Part shown: piece by piece, positions 22,387 to 33,964 of the stretch
Layout of the letters: every line of letters begins with the position of its first letter
How positions within the stretch are numbered: position 1 is the stretch's first letter
Assembly: GCA_001414485.1 (NCBI GenBank)
Contig: LLEY01000013.1
Location: 124,001-188,000, forward strand
Direction: 5' to 3'
Origin: Calycina herbarum
Lineage: Eukaryota; Ascomycota; Leotiomycetes; Helotiales; Pezizellaceae
DNA length: 64,000 bases
Program-made: the position numbers and the translations under genes
The notes under the pieces: generated by a model
Databases searched by the model: none
What the model was told of the DNA's origin: nothing
The model's input: only the letters and a program-made list of their open reading frames with translations

Positions 22387-25300
22387 ATGCCACAAGCTCA
22401 AACTTCTCCAGCCGAAGTCAGTGTTTCTGTAAATAACCCCTCCATTCAACCAACTCCTCTTCAAAACCTCGCCAGCATCTAGCACCTATCGAATGTTTGA
22501 ATGTTAACTTCCTACCCCTCACCACCAGAAACCTAAAACCCGGACAACATTCCGTTCATTATTCAAATCGTCGAGTCGCTCCTCAACCTCCAAAACTCTC
22601 CCCCCTCCTTACACCACAGGCGAACAAAGCACACCAATCCCCACCCCCTCACCATCCAGACCCAACTCCTCACCCTCGCACACAACCCCCATCAGACTTC
22701 ACACTCCCCTCTCTCCTCCCAAAAATGTCGAAATCAACACCCACGAATCCCTTCCTGAAGTCTCAGAAGATTTCGGATTCTTCCCCCTCCATCCACCACT
22801 CCCAGAAACACGAATCCAACAAATCTACCCCGTAGATATAATAGCATTACACGGAATAAACGGGCACCACAAGAAGACATGGACCCATCTCGAGGATGGT
22901 CAAACAGGAGCTTTCTGGTTACGGGATTTCCTGCCCGCTGTTTTTCCCGGAGCGAGGATCTATACATATGGGTATAACGCGAAATTAATCCTCTCCCGGG
23001 CGACGGGGAATATAAATTCCTTCGCGGGTACACTTTTAGAGGAGATTATGGATGTGAGGACTAAGCGAGAGGTGTGTTATTATTATATACAAAGGGGGGA
23101 GGTGAACTGATGACTGGTGATCACGAACAGGAACAAAGGAGACCAATCATTTTTATATGTCATAGTATGGGTGGATTGGTAGTGAAAAGGGTACCTCCCC
23201 CTCCTCTCCCCTATATTTTTTTTCGAGCTAAGAGAGATAGGCACTTACAATAGCAAATTCCGATCCCAAAAGATATGGAAATATTGAAGCGTCTACGACT
23301 GCGATTCTCTTCCTTGCAACACCCCATCGAGGTTCAGAAGACGCGGCTTTTTTGGCGAATATAGCTACGATCTCGAATCTCTCCCTCTCAACCACGGGGG
23401 TATCAAGGTTCAAAGGGAAGTTTAGGGATGATCTTATTAAGGGATTGAGGATGGATGATCCGGTTGTTACGGCGATTGCGCAGGGTTTTATACCGTTGAC
23501 CGATGGGGGGATTAGATTTTATTCTTTTATTGAGGATTTAGTTACTGTTCCTTTGAATAAGAGGGTATGTTTTTTGTTTCGTTTTTTGTTTTTGTGGTTT
23601 TTTGGGCGGTGATGGTTAAAGGAGGGGGAAGCTTGCTGATGAAATATAGGTTGTCGATGATATTTCGGGGAGGATGAATGTTGAGTGTGAGGTGGTTATA
23701 CATATGGCGGGAGAAGATCATAGGAGTATCGCGCGGTATGATGCGGTTACGAGTCCAAGTTATGAGAAAGTTCTTGCGAAGTTGAAGGAAGCTGTTTATG
23801 CTGCTACGAATCGTAAGTACAACCTATCTCGTTTCTACAAATCATTATAGGGAATACAGCTGACTCTTTGGAAAGCGGTACTACAACTTACGGAAGAGGA
23901 AGATGGTCGTAAGTTCAATTTTCTTCTCAACTTTTCCGTTGTCGGAACTCTGAATGTCACCTCCTCCTTTCTTACCACTCCTTCCTCCCTCACAACACAC
24001 AAATTAACAGCTTAAAAAGCATGTCTTCAAACCCTCACCTTCCCCTCAATGCTCCACCGAAAACAAGAAGTCGACAAATCCCACCCCAAAACCTGCTCCT
24101 GGATCCTTCAACACCCCTCCTGGAAATCATGGCTCAACGCCTCCAACGGCCTCCTCTGGATTAAAGGCCACCCCGGTACCGGAAAATCAACACTCATGGC
24201 TTACATCCACCGCTACCTCCTCGCTCAAAACACATTCTCCACCATACGTTTAGATTTTTTCTTCACAGGTCGTGGGGCTCCTTTACAGAGAAGTCCTTTG
24301 GGGATGTATAGAGCGTTGCTTTGGCAGATTTATAGACAGAGTGGTGTGGCGAGGGAGATAGTGTATAAAGTTTATTCAGAGAAGATGGCGAGTTTTGGGA
24401 GGGAGAGCTGGGTGTGGCGGGTTGAGGAACTGGGGGAGTTGTTGAGGAGTGTGGTTAGGGAGGTGAGTAAGAAGACGGAGGTTATGATTTTTGTGGATGC
24501 GCTTGATGAGGCTGTTTTTGAGACGGGGGAGAAAGCTGCGTTGGAGCTGGTGGAGTATTTTTATTCTCTGAATGATTTGGTGCTTGGGGATGGTGAGGAA
24601 GGAGGTGGTGTGAGGGGAGTGAGAATATGTATCTCTTGTCGTCACTATCCCGTCGTTGGAGCTCTGGGACCTGGATTGGAGATTCGTGTCGAGGAGGAGA
24701 ATAAACTCGACCTCCATCACTTCATCAACGACTCCCTTCGCACCGGTGTCCAAGGCTGGGAGGAAGAAGACGAGCATCTCACAGCCTCCCTCGTGAACGC
24801 CATCTCCTCCAAGGCATCAGGCGTTTTCCAATGGGCAGTCCTCCGCGTCCCAAAAATCATAAAAAGTCTCAATGACGGCGAAGCTTCATTCCAAGAAATA
24901 ACACACCTAGTATCCCAAGAATCAAACGAATTATTCTCCCTCTACACCTCCATTTTTCGCTCTGATGTCCCTTCATCTTTACGCTCTAAAGCCATTTTAT
25001 TCTTGCAATGGATATTTCTCGCAATCCGGCCACTATCACTCCCAGAACTCCGCTTCGCTCTAGCATGCGATGACCAAGAGTACCCCTTCTCACAAAATTG
25101 CTGCGAGTTGACCTCAAAAACATTCATAAACACCAACACGCAAATGTCGAAATTGGTGAAAAGTCTCTCCGGTGGTCTGGCGAAAGCTTGGGAGAGGGAT
25201 GGAACAACAAGTATCCAATTCATCCACGAATCCGTCAACGATTTCCTCCGCTGTGGCGGTCTCTCATGCCTCTCCCCAAATCAAGAAACGAAAATCTCAA

Positions 25301-27156
25301 ATACCTGGTCCGATGAAATGATGGGAAAATCTCAAAATAGGCTCACAAGATCGTGCATAAACTACCTACGCCTCACACCCGTCCTAGACGCCATAAACGC
25401 CTGGTTAACATGGGACGACAAAATCCCAGTCTTCATAGACTACGTCGCCAAATATCTTTTCCTGCACGCCGAACGTGCAGAATTCCACGGTACCACACAA
25501 ACAAACATAGCGATGTTTTTCGAAGTCCATCCAGATCTCTTCGTTACATGGCAGAAAGTGTGTTGGAAACTTGGGAAGCCGAGACCATATAATGATTCAA
25601 AGCATCTCATACATGTCGCGGCTGTATTCAACATCTCGAGTATAATCACGTATTTTCTCGAAAGAAATGTTTCACTTGAAGTGGAAGATGAGGATGGGCA
25701 TACGATGCTTGCTTTAGTTGCGAAAAGAGGGGATGAGCGGATGACGGGGATGTTTTTGGGTTTGGGGGCGGAGGTTAATACGGTGAATCGTGATGGTAGT
25801 ACGCCTCTTGAGTTGGCTGCTGCAAATGGACATGAAAAAATTGTCAAAATGCTCCTCAAGAACGGAGCTGAGATAGTTGGGAAAGGAGGAACTTCAAGAT
25901 CCGCTCTTCAAGGAGCGGTGTTTGGAGGGAAATTATCCTTAGTACGGATATTGATCGCGGCTGGAGCAGAGATCAATACTCAACATAAGTATTATGGGAC
26001 TCCTCTCCAGGAAGCTGCGACTCTCAGAAGTGATGATATAGCGAAGCTTCTGATAGAATCGGGAGCTGAAATCAATACTCCGTGTGGACACGATGGAAGT
26101 GCTCTCCAAGCTGCTGCTTTCAGCGGTCACAGATCACTAGTCCGCATCCTCCTCGAAAGAGGTGCAGATGTGAATTTCCAGGGCGGAGAATACGGAAATG
26201 CACTCCAAGCGGCTGCGATATATGGAATCAAACACATCGATATCGTCCAACTCCTTCTCGATCATGGTGCAAACATCAATGCCATCGGAGGAGCCTATGG
26301 AACAGCACTTCAAGCAGTTCTATTTCGTGGAAACGAACCGTTAATTCAACTCTTATTGGATCACGGCGCAGATATCAACATCCAAGCAGGAGAATTTGGC
26401 AACGCCATCATGTCCGCCGCAATGTCAGGTGACGAGAGCATTGTTCGTATGCTAGTTGAGAAAGGTGCCAATATCCACACAGCAGCAGGAGAATATGGCA
26501 ATACTCTACAAGCGGCGGTCTTAAGTGGAAACGGCAGGCTTGTAGAGTATTTCTTGAATATGGGTGTTGATGTGGATACGAAGTGTGGCGCAAATGGCAC
26601 AGCTTTACAAGCCGCTGTCATTCGCAAACCAGACTTGGTTGAAATATTGCTAAAGCGGAAGGCGAATGTGAATATACCTGGGGTTGAGTATGGGAATCCA
26701 CTTTACGCGGCTGTGGCTTTGAAAAGAAAAGGGCTTGTTCTACGTCTCTTGGAGAGAGGCGCGAATGTCAACATGAAGGTTGAAAATCATATCAGCAGTG
26801 TGTTTCCAACTGTTCTTCAGATGGCAGCCAGTAATGGTGACACTGAAGTCTTGAAACAAATAATAGAATATGGAGCCGAAGTCAACGCGATTGACGGAAC
26901 TTATGGTACAGCTCTCAAGGTTGCTGCCACATTTGGACACAAGGAGATAGTCGAGATGCTCTTGGATAGCGGGGCTGATATAAATTTGAACGCGGGCTAT
27001 AATGGCACGGCTCTTCGAGCTGCAGCTATCAAAGGCCACCAAAAGGTTGTCGAGCTTCTGATAGAGAGAGGGGCGGACTCAAACCCAGGCGATGATGCCT
27101 TGACAATCATCTCAAAAGCTCGCGGTGGTCAGAGACGACCACCAAGTCATTATTAA
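22387..27156 (+). CDS. STAND/NLR-type receptor: SesB-like hydrolase, NACHT, ankyrin repeats
   Basis: Fungal NLR-like signalling protein. Exons: 22387-22428, 22529-23071, 23131-23190, 23241-23564, 23650-23812 and 24020-27156, giving 1422 aa. Residues 1-110 are Ser/Pro-rich. Residues 120-322 form an alpha/beta-hydrolase of the SesB type, with IIALHGINGHHKKTW and the nucleophile elbow FICHSMGG (Ser about 207). The NACHT core has Walker A GHPGTGKST (427-435) and Walker B VMIFVDALDE (532-541). About 14 ankyrin repeats (about 930-1410) share a GxYGxALQAAA pattern. These proteins sense non-self or pathogen cues, and the hydrolase is the presumed effector. The joint between 23812 and 24020 is uncertain: a 27-nt microexon (23851-23877) would also keep frame. 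Confidence 0.88.
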
Positions 27157-28843
27157 AAAACAAGACAATTTAGAAGCGATTTCAAAAGTTTCTTGGTGTA
27201 AGAAAGACGAGGAATAATGCTTCAGTGCAATAGTGTTTTGCTCTCTCGCTAAAACACCACACTGACATTATGATCTTGCTGGGCATAATAAAAATCCACG
27301 GAAATGTTAGATGAAGCGAAACAAACAGTGATACCGAGTACTGAGAACTTGATGAATCCCAGGCAACAGAAAATTGTCATGAACTTAGGCAGCTTTGCCC
27401 GTTGGTTTCCTGTGTTGTGCTCACGGGAGCAGAGCCGCATTGGTGTCAAAATGGTCTAGCATGAACGCTCGTTCCCGCCGAATATTCCCAACAACCAACT
27501 GTCTGGGGAAGGACTAGAGAGTAAAAATGATACCCCGCCGCTGGCATAACGTTGGTTTAGGCTCCCCTCATAAAAACGATCTTTTTTTCTGGAGCCTCCG
27601 TCAAACAATGGTTCTGAGCTGGATTAAGCAATGGTCTTTTGCCGCAGTCGTCCTCAGCCTCATAGAGTGACGGCTTGCTGATGTGTAGACTTCGGACTCG
27701 GATATATTGGCATGAGACGCAAGCGGTGTCGGCAAGTTCGGCCTCTGTGATGCGTAAGATGTGGCGTTGGTTGGAGAATCCTGAAAGGTGCATCGAAGGT
27801 GTTGAAGGGTTGTACTATGACAATCTCGTTGCCGTATGCAGTATACATTTTTCGAGTTCTAGACTCTGCTTCTGGAGTCGCGAATTGTTGACTCGCTGTT
27901 AACAATCGTCCCAACCTGTTGATTTATATGCAGACTCCAGAACTGCGACTCACCAGTGCGCAATTGCAAGCTTTTGATGATAGACGTGCTATTCCTCTTT
28001 GATACGATAGAGGTGAGATCCAAAAATACACCACGTTTCGCGGCAGGTGGTGTCCTGTCCCTGTCTTGCTCGCCTTCAGGATGCGCTCCAGGCCTATCAG
28101 CCGGCGTCGAAGAGCTCAACCAGAGGCTCAGTCAGCGAGTTGATCCCTGAATCTTGATGGTTTGGGAGCAGTTTAGAGGCTGGAGAAGGATGTTTAGAAG
28201 CGCCAAGGGGCGCCTGCTGATCGCTCGGACGCCAGACACGCTTGGCTTGTCCCCAAGTGCCCCAGCATCGCAGAAGCTTCAGGGTTGCTCTTTCCCCTAG
28301 ACCGGTGGAGCCCCTAGCCTCTAGCCTCTAGCTGTCCATCTGCAGGCCTGACCGGTTGGGCCTTGCAGGCTTGGTGCACGCTTGGTGTTGCTGCCGTGCA
28401 GCCCCCAAACCCTGCGGGTAGTAATAGCGAACAATCTCCTTCTAACTCCTTTCCTCTCAGCCCTCTTCCTTCTCCTCTTCAACACCATTCCGCCTCTTCC
28501 CCTTCCCTACCATTTCATATATTTCGCTTTCTCCTCCTTCTCCTTCTCCTCTCTAGCATCTCTAGATCGCCAATTGCTCGTCAAGCGCCATCTCAAGATC
28601 GTCGCGCCTTGAATCGTGTGCTCCCTCGGAATTGTTGTCGATAGGGGCGAGTCGGTCGATTTGCCAAGATGAGTGTATGTGCTCCCGTTTCAACTTTTCT
28701 CCTCCCCCCTCGCGCGTGTTTCGAGGTCTTGCGTTGCACCTCCCAATTTTCTTTTGACTAAACTCTACGGCTCGCAACAACATAATATCACCCTCAATAA
28801 TCCATCGTCGGAAAGCTTCTCTGGTAGAACTTTACTAACAATC
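27157..28843. other. Intergenic; possible degenerate minus-strand gene, CT-rich leader at right
   Basis: On the minus strand about 28115-27660, two open stretches can be joined through a GTGAGT...ACAG intron (about 27958-27901). No upstream ATG exists and no domain is visible, so I do not call a gene. 28430-28560 is a strongly pyrimidine-rich tract on the plus strand, the promoter/leader of the syntaxin gene. Confidence 0.35.
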
Positions 28844-30265
28844 ATGTCACAGTACGCTAATAAGTGAGTACCCTCGACTCCGCGAGAAGACGACTCTGAA
28901 ACCCAATCACTCCAATACCCCTCCAATCGACGAAGACACAATGAATGGAGAACGGGAGACTAATACCCATTTAGCTACGGATCGAGAGGTGCAAACCCAT
29001 TCGACCAGAGAGGCCAGGCTTCCCCAAGCTTCAACTCGCCTGGTTACAACAACCCCCAACAATATGGAGCTCCACAGATGGGACGGGACGACTATGCTGG
29101 TAAGATGACAATTGGTTTGCCTTCGAAATCTATCGTAGTAACACCCCAATGCAGGTCAGAACGTCGAATTAGCACCCCTCGCACAAAATGGAGCCCAGGC
29201 TGGACAAGGAGGCCAGAGACAGGCTTTGGACAAATGTACCGCCATCAACGGCGAGATTGACTATATCGAAAATACCGAATTGCCAACGCTGAAGAGCATC
29301 CAGCAATCCTCCCTCACAAGTGCTGATCCCGCCTCTACAAGCGCCGCTCTCGACGAGAAATCCGCAAACATCATGGCCCGATATCGTGAATTGGTAAACG
29401 AAGTTCGAATGCTCAAATCCAGCCCACAATCAGCAGAACTCCGACCAGTTGGGCAAGTTGATCGAAGACTGAAAGCTGCGATTCGGGCGTACCAAGCTCT
29501 TGACAACGATTTCTCGAAAAAGTCCAAGGATCAAATGGCGCGTCAATTCAGAATTGTGCGCCCTGACGCTTCAGAGGCAGAAGTCCGTGAGGCAGTTGAG
29601 GACCCAAGTGGTGGGCAAGTCTTTTCGCAGGCAATGATGACCAGCAACCGACAAGGTCAAAGTCAGTCTACTTTGAATGCCGTCAAGAGCCGACACGAGG
29701 AGATCCAGAAGATTGAGCAGCAGATGATTCAATTGGCTGAATTGTTCCAAGACATGGATGTTTTGGTTCAGCAACAAGAGGCCGCTGTGGTCAACATTGA
29801 GATGAAGGGCGAGGAGGTGGTTGATAACATGGATAAGGGTAACCAGGAAGTCGGTGTTGCAATCCAGAGCGCAAAGAACGCACGAAAATGGAAGTGGTGG
29901 TGTCTCGGCATATGTGGTATGTTTTGGACTCGAGAACTCTTTGTTGAAAACCTGCTAACATTTCTTTTTCCCCAGTATTGATCGTCATTGTCATCGCTAT
30001 CGCCATTGTGGCCAAGATTGCAGCCGATGGAGGATTCAAGAGCAAAGACGCTCCCGCTGCAACCACCACGAAAGCCGCCAAACGATTCGTCCTCCCTGTT
30101 AACCACCGCGTCGTCTCCGGATACTCAGGTACCCCATCCGAGAAGCGAGAAGCAGAGCCATTCGTCATGGTCGAGGATCTCTTCAAATTAACAGAGGGAA
30201 AGATCGTGGTTTCAGACGATTGGACCCCAACAAGCACCAAGAAAGCTCGCAGTTTCCAGGCATAA
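28844..30265 (+). CDS. Plasma-membrane syntaxin (Sso1/Sso2-type t-SNARE) with C-terminal extension
   Basis: Qa-SNARE for exocytic vesicle fusion. Four exons, 28844-28863, 28975-29099, 29155-29916 and 29976-30265, encode 398 aa. An Asn/Gln/Gly-rich N-tail precedes the Habc helices (from ALDKCTAINGEIDYIENTELP) and the SNARE motif (about 225-288) with HEEIQKIEQQMIQLAELFQDM and VLVQQQEA, which holds the zero-layer Gln. The membrane anchor is about 295-315 (LGICVLIVIVIAIAIVAKIA). Unusually, about 78 residues follow the anchor, on the extracellular or lumenal side, containing AAKRF and SEKREAEPF, which look like Kex2 sites. Most syntaxins end within a few residues of the anchor. Either the tail is genuine or a further splice near the 3' end is missed, but I see none. 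Confidence 0.9.
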
Positions 30266-31997
30266 AGAAGATGCTTGTTGTGTTGTTTTTTGACTTGGCG
30301 TATATATCTCGGGCTTTCTTAGGATGATGGCCTGGGAGTTTTGAACCCGCATATATCTGTTTTGCTTTCGCGTGGGCGCATATAAGAGGCGTTTTTTTTA
30401 TATTACTGTTGCTTCTTGTTTCTTTGTTTTGTTGTACTGCATCTGTCATGCTGCTGCTGCTGTTTTTCGTTATCTTGTGTTGTATGGACATTATCTGAAT
30501 ATGATGGACTGTATTCCTGCGCTCCATGGACGGAGTCGGCTACCGTTTTCCTTTACTGTAGAAATACCACTCGCTTTGCTTTGTATCTGGGGGCGGAAGA
30601 AGCATTTGTTCATCTGGGATGGGAGATGCCAGGGAGGAAGATGGAAAGGGGTAGTTCGAGGGGATAAGGGTGTCCTGAGAGGAGGGAGAAGATTCTCAAA
30701 AGGTGGAAGGGGGTTTTTTGCTTGATTTCTCTTCTGCATGCCCTGAGGTCGATGTCGGATTGGCCCGGAAGAGGAGTTTATTTGAGAGATAGGGTGGTTT
30801 AATTGAGTTGTTCGATTTTTTTGTTCCATGCCTGGTTTTTGCTTTTTCACTTGACTGTTGATGTGACTTGTGATTTTGAGCTGACTTGATGTGATTTTGT
30901 GAGGTTGTGAAGGGTAAGTAAGTGAGTCTTTCGTCTTGTGAATTAGTGTTGGATGGGGGGCGGTTGTGGAATGTTGGTTGGCGGCTACTTGAGTTGGATT
31001 TGAGGGGGCCAATGGTTTTTATTGATTTTCGATTGTTGGAGGGTTGTTTGATTGAGGCGCGTGTTATTTTTGAAAAGTCGGGCTATTGGTAGGTAACCTG
31101 ACAATAGCCCGACTTGAGGAAATCCTGCAATTTGTAGGTAACCTGCAGACAACATCGTTTCCGGAAAACTTGATGTGTTTATAGGTAACCTATCAATCGC
31201 CCTAAACAATGTAACCCTCGACGAGTCGACGATCTTCTCCTCCTTATTCTTAGGGTTGAGGTGCTTGTTTTCAGGGAGGGTTTTGCTTTTTTTTGGGTTT
31301 TCTTTTGGATGATGGGGAGGAGATGGCGTGAGGGGATGGTGAGAATTGGGGAAGAGGGGTGGATATGTGTTTATGTATCTTGGAGGTTGTGGGGATGGGT
31401 GGGGAAGGAATGAGGAGTCGAGTTTTTGTTTTGGGGGATGTAGAGGGGGAGATGGGGAGATGGGGAGGGAAATACTATGATAGGGTGGAAGAGGAGAATA
31501 GAAAAAGAATGGAGAGACAGTGAGGGGAAATATATATAGAGAGAGATGATAGAAAAGAGGAAGAGTAGCAGACTGAAGTAAAATATCGAAACTAAATATA
31601 TTTATATGTTATACTCATTCGTAAGAGTCTTTGTCATGATTCCACCTCCATCTGAGACAAAAGTAAAAGTTTAGAATGTAAGAAAACTCAAACAAGGAAT
31701 GTATATTTGATTATTCCAGGCCCTTGGTGAAAAAAACTTTGGATATACATTTCTCCGGGTAAGAATAGTCTGCGTCCGTACACCCTCCATTGTTTCAGAG
31801 AAACTTAGACAATCCCAAGTATTGACGAGTCTGTTTATTGGAATTGAGAAGCAGGCTTCCCGATTCTTCTGAGCATTCCCGAACAATACTTGAGATTGCT
31901 CTATTCGTAAAACCAGGTGTACCTCAGAGGAAAGCCCCCTCTCTTTTACACTCGGGACTCATGAACGTTAGCGGCAGCTTCTCATCCCCTCGAACAC
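30266..31997. other. Intergenic with hairpin repeats
   Basis: 3' flank of the syntaxin gene, then G/T-rich low-complexity DNA and the first hairpin cluster (31075-31193). The part after 31440 is purine-rich (GGGGAGA, AGAGAG). No coding frame has domain support. Confidence 0.5.
31075..31193. repeat. Hairpin cluster 1: three AGGTAACCT-centred inverted repeats
   Basis: Three copies of AGGT-A-ACCT are centred at 31095, 31140 and 31187, spaced 45 and 47 bp. The first sits in a 41-bp near-palindrome with 14-bp perfect outer arms (AAGTCGGGCTATTG / CAATAGCCCGACTT). The third is ATAGGTAACCTAT. Confidence 0.85.
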
Positions 31998-32649
31998 TCA
32001 AACAATCTTCCCCACCTTCCCACTCTCAACATCATAAATCCACCCCGAAATCACAACCTCCTTCGGAATCAACTTACACCCCCTCAGAAACTCCACATCC
32101 CTTATCACGGCCTCTTCAACATTAGAAAACATCTGTAGATCCCCATTTCCCCCTAAAAACCATAACTCCTTCGCCGCATCCTCGCCGAGATTCTTCTTCA
32201 TCACTTGCTGAGCTGCTTCGTTGGTGAAAACTAGCATTCCGCAGCCGGTGTGCTTGATGATCAATATCTCGTTGGTGCCGAGTAATTGTTGGGATATCAC
32301 GAGGGAGCGGAGAGCGTCGACTGCGTTCCCGCCTGCGTTGCGGATTATGTGGGCGTCGCCGAGATCGATGCCATATGCTGAGGCGGGATCGATGCGTGCA
32401 TCCATGCAGGTGACTTGTGTTGTTAGCTTTTCATTTTCTCTTTTTAAGTTGTTTCTCGGTATGTAACAAACCAACTGCATATTTCTTTCCTGGAGGTAGG
32501 GGAAGGTGGCCCTGTGTAAAGGTTGATGAGTAGACTTTATTTTTGGCAATAAGATTCGCCTGTATTGGGGTAGCCATTGTGTTTTCCGGTGGTGGTGGGA
32601 TTTGCGGACTACTTTTTTGACGGTTGAAAAGACCCTTTAGTGTTGACAT
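31998..32649 (-). CDS. Beta-carbonic anhydrase, 197 aa
   Basis: Interconverts CO2 and bicarbonate with a zinc ion. Two exons, 32649-32472 and 32413-31998, with a 58-bp intron (GT...AG), restore KKYAVVTCMDARID. Zinc-site signatures are CMDARID (Cys ligand plus the Asp-Arg dyad) and HTGCG (His and Cys ligands). The motifs GDAHIIRNAGG and RSLVISQQLLGT are also standard. There is no clear targeting peptide. The N-terminal about 25 residues are polar, so the enzyme is probably cytosolic. The length fits short fungal beta-class enzymes. A broken paralogue lies at 39012-39805, and hairpin clusters lie on both sides of the gene. Confidence 0.93.
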
Positions 32650-32992
32650 TATCTGGAAGGATTTTGTTGAAGTAGGTACGGAGTGCTACCTTGTAATGGA
32701 CTCTTCATACTTAAGACATTTTCGTGGGGGTAGCTGGATGACAGGGATATCTACTTTCAAGATCCTCCTTGAGGCGAGGAAGTCTCGAAGGCTAGTCAAA
32801 GCGTCGGTCTCGCTGCTTACTTTTATCTAGGTTTTTGTTGATGCGCTCGGTGATCATACCGGACCGGCTCCATACCGGAGGGATATTCCAAGAAGCTGAG
32901 GGTATTGAGGAATCTTGGTCGGCGGTTGATAAGTTAGATTGGAAAGAGCTGGCCATTAAGTCTTGCTGACGTGGATGTCAGAGAGTTGTTCA

Positions 32993-33060
32993 ATTTGTAG
33001 GTAACCTGAGAGTAGCTCGGAATTCGGAAAAATTCAGCTATTTGTAGGTAACCTACAAAT
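32993..33060. repeat. Hairpin cluster 2: two AGGTAACCT-centred inverted repeats
   Basis: Cores are centred at 33003 and 33050, 47 bp apart. The second is flanked by perfect 10-bp arms (ATTTGTAGGT / ACCTACAAAT). The flanking CAATTTG and AATCGC words match those of copies 2 and 3 of cluster 1, so the clusters share ancestry. Confidence 0.85.
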
Positions 33061-33477
33061 CGCGTCAATTTGTTCGCCCTCCATCTCTCAACAATTTCCG
33101 TCTCTTTTCTTTGGAATAAGTGATATTGGGATTAAGCTTAGTTTTCACAGCCGATTTTCTTGTATTTCTCGTTGGGTTTTCTGATTTCTGTGAAGAGATC
33201 AAAATGAGACTTATATGAAGAGGGTGATATGAAGAAAAGGATCAATATATACCTAGTAAGCGGTTATAAGAGAATGATAGCAGGTATCCGAGTTTTTATT
33301 CTTGCGAGAATGAAGTATTGACAAATTGCCAAAAATATTATGAATTTATTTTCAACTCACAAAAATTCCACGGAACGATTCTTAGGTGGCACAAGCTAAG
33401 GAAAAAATAAGCAGGAGCTCTATAAAATAATCCTGCCTCTAAGTCACTTGCGAAATATTATAGAAATAACATTTATA

Positions 33478-33599
33478 GCTGTTCCTGGGTTACCGAGAAA
33501 TAGCAAGAGGAAAAGGTAAAGTGCTATTCCTGGGTAGCCCGGGAATAGCAACATAACGAATCAAATTCTCTTACTATTCCTATGTAACCCAGGAATAGT
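33478..33599. repeat. Hairpin cluster 3: three 27-bp CTATTCCTGGGT-type palindromes
   Basis: Three 27-bp inverted repeats, centred near 33491, 33536 and 33586, follow the pattern CTATTCC...GGTNNCC...GGAATAG. The middle copy is GCTATTCCTGGGT paired with GCCCGGGAATAGC. Spacing (45-50 bp) matches clusters 1 and 2 although the arm sequences differ. Confidence 0.85.
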
Positions 33600-33964
33600 T
33601 CTATGTCTTATTTGCAAAATATATATAGTATGAAGCGGCTTAGTAAAACACGCCTTTAATTTGTTCATACTAAAAGAGCTTTGAAGGAAAGATGAAAGAT
33701 GAGGTATGTATATGAAAGGACATATATATAACAAGAAAGAAACGTTCAAGCCTTGTGATTTTTCCCACTTCAGTTCCTGATATACAAACACCAACCTTCC
33801 TATGACCCCAATAAACAGAAATCCCCGGAATCCTAAATACTCCGATTTAGGACTGGTATCCTCGCTGAAAATGCCGCAATATACACCGAGTATCGAAAAA
33901 GAGAGAAAAGAAATAGCCCCCTCATAATCCCAAAGATCATGCATGTCCGAGGGCCGCAATACAA

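Larger units (their letters stand above)
32650..33964. promoter_or_regulatory. Upstream region of the carbonic anhydrase with two hairpin clusters
   Basis: It should contain the carbonic anhydrase promoter. Clusters 2 and 3 of the hairpin repeats lie at 32999-33060 and 33478-33599. The surrounding sequence is AT-rich and non-coding. Confidence 0.5.

Noticed and set aside
27660..28119. Two-exon minus-strand gene upstream of the syntaxin
   Set aside because: A plausible GTGAGT-ACAG intron exists, but there is no ATG in the first part and no recognisable protein.
31075..33599. CRISPR-like arrays
   Set aside because: Spacing is regular, but repeats differ in sequence, copy numbers are two or three, the host is a fungus and no cas genes are present.
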